From: Terriglobales bacterium
GTDB taxonomy: Bacteria > Acidobacteriota > Terriglobia > Terriglobales > Acidobacteriaceae
Direction: 5' to 3'
Assembly: GCA_030043575.1 (NCBI GenBank)
Contig: JASHXK010000333.1
Coordinates: 1 to 7,803, forward strand
DNA length: 7,803 nucleotides
Below, piece after piece: positions 4,630 to 7,803 of this stretch. A program made the position numbers and the translations under genes. Numbering within the stretch: position 1 is the first letter of the stretch; every line of letters starts with the position of its first letter. A model generated the notes under the pieces. It saw only the letters and a program-made list of their open reading frames with translations, did not search any database and was not told the origin of the DNA.

Positions 4630-7600
4630 CTATTGCAGCTTCGCGTATTCGGCTTTGGCTCCTTTCAGGATGGGGATGTCGGCATCAGCGTCTTTCCAGA
4701 GTGTGAGGAAATCTTTGTAGGCGGCGAGTGCCCTTACACGGGCAGCATCGGCATCCGCGCCTTGTGCAGTTCTCGCTTGCAGCGAGTTCGCACGCGCCAC
4801 TCCCAGATGCGACAACGCTCCCGTCCAGCAGTTCCACACGATGCCGCTGTGGTCGAGAATCTTCTGGAACTCGGTGGCGGCTTCCTTGCCCTGCCCAGCG
4901 GCGAGATACGCCTCGCCACGAATGTAGGTGGGATAGAGGCAGGAGAGATTAGTAACGAAGAAAATTTGCCCAAGTTCGATGGAAGGAGCGGCTTGCAAGG
5001 TAGTCAAGGCCAGAGCTGGATTCTTCCGATCAAGCGCCAGTTGCGCCTGAATCGTAGGCAGCCATAGCGACTGCATCTGCGTATCCAGCGGGTAACGCTT
5101 ATTCAGGTCTTGCGCCAGCGATTCAGCTTGTGACGCATCGCCCGCCATGGCATAGGCCAACGCCGCTTCGACCTCTACGCCCTGACTGGTTGGAACCAGT
5201 TTTAATCCGTCCGCCGCTGTTTGTTTGGCATCGTTCAGGTTGCCGAGGGCAGCTTCACGCAAAGCCGCATTCTCCAGCCAGATCGCGCCATTTTCCTTGC
5301 TGTCGGCGCGGATCGCGGAATCTACCGACCGCTTGGTCAATTCGTGTGCTTTGCCCAGATGACCCGCGTATGCCTCGGTGTCAGTGGCGAGCGAAAGACC
5401 TTGGTTCTCTTCGGGCTTGCCCGCAAACCACTGCTGCTGTTCTGCCATGCCCGCAGAATCTTCCCGAAGGAACGCCAGAGCGTAGAGAGCATTACGAAGT
5501 ATGAAGCTATCCAGCCTTCGCGCCTGCGCCTGCTGGATGATCTGCCGTGCTTCGTCCAACCGTTGCAAGGCAAGCAGGCTGTTGGCGAGATTGGTGTATG
5601 GGCCGCCACTATCCGGGGCGAGGCTGAGGCTTTCACGAAACTCCTGCGCTGCCTTCTCGTACTGTCCCTGCTCCATGTACAAGTTACCGAGACCAAGATG
5701 CGCACCCGCCTGTCGCGGGTAGCTGGCAATCCACTCCTGATAGGTTTGTGCTGCTTTCTCCAGTTCCCCGGTTACATTCTGGTAGTAGTCTGCGGCGATA
5801 CTCAGCTTTTCACGCTCGCTGGCGTGCTCCCGCAACTGGAAAGCCTTGGTGAAATATTCGCTGGCGCGTCCTAGCTCACCCAGGTCCTTGTAATCGCCGC
5901 CCACTGCCGCGTACCCTATGGCAAAATTCGGGTCGAGGGCGATGGCGCGTTGATGGTGAGGCAGGGCGGCGGCTGGGCCTTTTTCGCGATAAGCCTTGTA
6001 GCCAAGGCTGTACGCTTGCAGTGCTTCGAGCGAAGACGTGGTGGCCTGTTCCAGCGGAACATCGAACTTCTGCACCGTGGCCAGCGACTCACCCAACTCG
6101 CCGCGCAGCTTGGACGCTGCCTCGCCCAGTACCTCCAACACTTTCTCTTTGGCTGCGGCGGTTGCCTGCTCCTCGGCCAGCGTGTCCCCGCTCTGGCAAT
6201 TCACCACCTTCAGCCCCACTACATATTGGCTGCCCAGACTGGCAATGGAACCGGCAATGTAAGCCTTGCTGCCTGCTCGCTGGCAAACTTCGCGGGCAAC
6301 CTCGGGCGTGAGCTTGCTGTCAGACGGGCGCGTCATCAGCTTCAACGTCTTTGCCACCGTGCTGTCGGAGAGCACATTGAGAAACGGCGACTGGTTCAAC
6401 GAAACGCTGAGCGCGGTCTTGAGCGTATTGTCGAACACCGGATCGCCTGTGCTGTTGTCGAAGTCAGCAAGAACCACGGTGTCTTTTTCGGTGAGCTTGG
6501 GCGCTTGGCGCGAACGGTAATAAAGCAGTCCAGCAATTGCCGCTGCGAGTACGAGAACAACAGCCGCTGCGGCTATCGGCCAGCGTTTCTTGGTTGGAGG
6601 TGGAGCTGGCGTGATCGCGCTGGGTACTTCCGCCGCCATCCCCACCGCGCTGGAACTGACCGCCGACGCCGCACCCGAACTTGAACTCGCCGCGGCTGCG
6701 CTCGAAACGGGAGCGGAAGCCGCAGGCACAGGAACGGGCAGGGGCGATTCGGGCACGCTCGCCACACTCGATGGCGTCGAACTGACTCGTGTGTACCGCC
6801 CGCTCTCTGTATCACGCTTCAGCCTTCGCAGATCGGTGCCCATCTCTGCGGCACTTTGGTAGCGCAGCTTACGATCCTTCTCCAACGCTTTGCGGATGAC
6901 GGAATCCAAATCTGGAGAGACTTGCGGGTTCAGCCGCATGGCCGGTACCGGATCGTCGCGCAGAATGGCGCTGCAGATCGAACCAGAACTCGGACCGTCA
7001 AACGGCATCCTTCCCGTCGCCATCTCGTACAACACAGCGCCAAATGAGAACAGGTCGGTGCGCGCATCGACCTCCTTCGCTTCCACCTGCTCCGGCGACA
7101 TGTAGGCCACCGTGCCCAGCATGGCGCCGGGACTGGTCAGGTGCTCGGCATCGGATGCCATCTCGGTTGCGGTGTGGCCGCTGGCCGCGACCTTGGCTGT
7201 TACCTTGGCTAATCCAAAGTCGAGAATCTTGGCATGGCCGCGCCGGGTGACGAAGATGTTCGCTGGTTTGATGTCGCGGTGAATGATGCCTTCGGCGTGC
7301 GCCGCATCCAGAGCGTCGGCAATCTCGCTGCCGAGGTCGATCAGCAGTTCCATCTCCAGCGGCTGGCCCATGATGCGATGTTTCAGCGTCACGCCGTCGA
7401 GGAACTCCATTGCGATAAAGGCATGCCCGCCCTGATCGTCAATCTCGTAAATCGTGCAGATGTTGGGATGGTTCAGCGCTGATGCCGCCTTGGCTTCGCG
7501 CCGAAATCTCTCCAAAGCATGCTGATCTTGGGCTACGTCCTCAGGTAGGAATTTGAGTGCAACGAAGCGGGCGAGCCGCGTGTCCTCGGCCTTGTACACC

Positions 7601-7665
7601 ACACCCATGCCGCCCCCGCCGAGCTTGCTGAGGATGCGGTAGTGGGAAACTGTCTGGTCAATCAC
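4630..7665 (-). CDS. Membrane Ser/Thr protein kinase with periplasmic TPR domain
   Basis: 1011 residues, GTG start at 7665-7663, TAG stop at 4630-4632. The PknB-like kinase domain (about 9-283) is complete: Gly loop GGGGMG (16-21), Lys38 in VALKF, Glu57 of helix C, catalytic HRDIKPAN (129-136, Asp131), DFG (149-151), [10 protein letters not shown] (184-193) and Asp204 in TDLFSFG. An Ala/Ser/Pro linker (about 295-358) leads to KKR and one transmembrane helix (about 363-384). Outside the membrane lie an alpha/beta domain starting [20 protein letters not shown] (395-414) that runs to about 535, then TPRs from about 549 to 940, the clearest at 654-687. Expected to phosphorylate cytosolic Ser/Thr targets in response to a periplasmic ligand or protein bound by the TPRs; neither is known. 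The GTG start matches homologues' N-termini and has no ribosome binding site, suggesting leaderless mRNA. Confidence 0.92.
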   Translation of the reverse strand: MIDQTVSHYRILSKLGGGGMGVVYKAEDTRLARFVALKFLPEDVAQDQHALERFRREAKAASALNHPNICTIYEIDDQGGHAFIAMEFLDGVTLKHRIMGQPLEMELLIDLGSEIADALDAAHAEGIIHRDIKPANIFVTRRGHAKILDFGLAKVTAKVAASGHTATEMASDAEHLTSPGAMLGTVAYMSPEQVEAKEVDARTDLFSFGAVLYEMATGRMPFDGPSSGSICSAILRDDPVPAMRLNPQVSPDLDSVIRKALEKDRKLRYQSAAEMGTDLRRLKRDTESGRYTRVSSTPSSVASVPESPLPVPVPAASAPVSSAAAASSSSGAASAVSSSAVGMAAEVPSAITPAPPPTKKRWPIAAAAVVLVLAAAIAGLLYYRSRQAPKLTEKDTVVLADFDNSTGDPVFDNTLKTALSVSLNQSPFLNVLSDSTVAKTLKLMTRPSDSKLTPEVAREVCQRAGSKAYIAGSIASLGSQYVVGLKVVNCQSGDTLAEEQATAAAKEKVLEVLGEAASKLRGELGESLATVQKFDVPLEQATTSSLEALQAYSLGYKAYREKGPAAALPHHQRAIALDPNFAIGYAAVGGDYKDLGELGRASEYFTKAFQLREHASEREKLSIAADYYQNVTGELEKAAQTYQEWIASYPRQAGAHLGLGNLYMEQGQYEKAAQEFRESLSLAPDSGGPYTNLANSLLALQRLDEARQIIQQAQARRLDSFILRNALYALAFLREDSAGMAEQQQWFAGKPEENQGLSLATDTEAYAGHLGKAHELTKRSVDSAIRADSKENGAIWLENAALREAALGNLNDAKQTAADGLKLVPTSQGVEVEAALAYAMAGDASQAESLAQDLNKRYPLDTQMQSLWLPTIQAQLALDRKNPALALTTLQAAPSIELGQIFFVTNLSCLYPTYIRGEAYLAAGQGKEAATEFQKILDHSGIVWNCWTGALSHLGVARANSLQARTAQGADADAARVRALAAYKDFLTLWKDADADIPILKGAKAEYAKLQ

Positions 7666-7673
7666 TGGCGCGA

Positions 7674-7702
7674 ATCTTACGTGGCTGAAACAGGCAAGTC
7701 AA
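7674..7702 (-). promoter_or_regulatory. Promoter of the kinase gene, predicted leaderless
   Basis: On the minus strand TTGACT (7697-7702) is followed after 17 bases by TAAGAT (7674-7679). The -10 ends eight bases before the GTG start codon at 7665, so transcription would begin at or within a base or two of that codon. There is no Shine-Dalgarno-like stretch between them, which fits a leaderless transcript. Repeat copy D ends 23 bases upstream of the -35. Confidence 0.52.
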
Positions 7703-7725
7703 TCAAAGACATAGGGTTGGTGGTA

Positions 7726-7772
7726 TCTCAAGGGAGATAGTTGGCGTTATATCCCCATTGCACAAATAACCG
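7726..7772 (-). repeat. Dispersed repeat, copy D (most complete copy)
   Basis: On the minus strand it begins CGGTTATTTGTGCAATGG (7772-7755), continues GGATATAACGCCAACTATC and ends with CCCTTGAGA at 7726. It matches copy A at 31 of 35 positions and both halves of copy B. The same-strand frame is open from the window edge to a TGA within the repeat's end, so it could instead be the 3' end of a gene lying beyond the window. The stop in copy B and the first-position codon changes argue against coding. Confidence 0.72.
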
Positions 7773-7803
7773 GACCGACGCAGGATTGCTGGTGATAACG
7801 CCT

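Noticed and set aside
1..7803. tRNA, rRNA or CRISPR array
   Set aside because: No cloverleaf, rRNA-like stretch or regularly spaced direct repeats were seen; the dispersed repeat copies are too few and irregularly spaced to be CRISPR.

Overview
The window most likely comes from a soil Acidobacteriota (Terriglobia-like) chromosome. This is inferred from gene style, not from a marker gene. The kinase begins with the acidobacterial pattern (SHYRI...[14 protein letters not shown]...FVALKFLPE) followed by a membrane segment and TPRs. The secreted S74-domain protein has the VPYAFKAHDAETLGG segment typical of that phylum. The codon use is GC-rich throughout.

Layout, left to right: (1) the 3' end of a plus-strand sedolisin (S53) protease, cut by the window edge; (2) a 320-base gap holding a frameshifted start of a YeaQ/GlsB-like small membrane protein and one copy (A) of a dispersed repeat; (3) a minus-strand secreted fibre-like protein with about ten 17-residue head repeats, a C-terminal S74 self-chaperone domain and a coiled coil, preceded by a good sigma70-type promoter; (4) a complete IS110/IS1111-type insertion sequence of about 1.38 kb with 13-bp subterminal inverted repeats, an intact DEDD+Ser recombinase and about 230 bases of structured non-coding DNA where a bridge RNA would be expected; (5) a palindromic gap; (6) a 1011-residue minus-strand Ser/Thr kinase-TM-TPR receptor, apparently leaderless; (7) another copy (D) of the dispersed repeat at the right edge.

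The main hidden signal is the repeat family of about 37-47 bp. Copies A and D match at 31 of 35 positions. A third copy (B) reads across the insertion sequence: its first half lies just outside one IS end and its second half just outside the other, so the IS appears to have inserted into the repeat. A fourth, degenerate copy (C) lies inverted beside B and builds a palindrome. B (before insertion) and D both sit about 20-25 bp upstream of the -35 box of the next minus-strand gene, so the repeat may be a regulatory element as well as an IS target.

A second signal is a 12-bp perfect inverted repeat in the transposase leader that would bury its ribosome binding site in read-through transcripts arriving from the kinase gene, as in the known IS10-type protection. 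All pairings and alignments were done by eye. No database search or folding was run.
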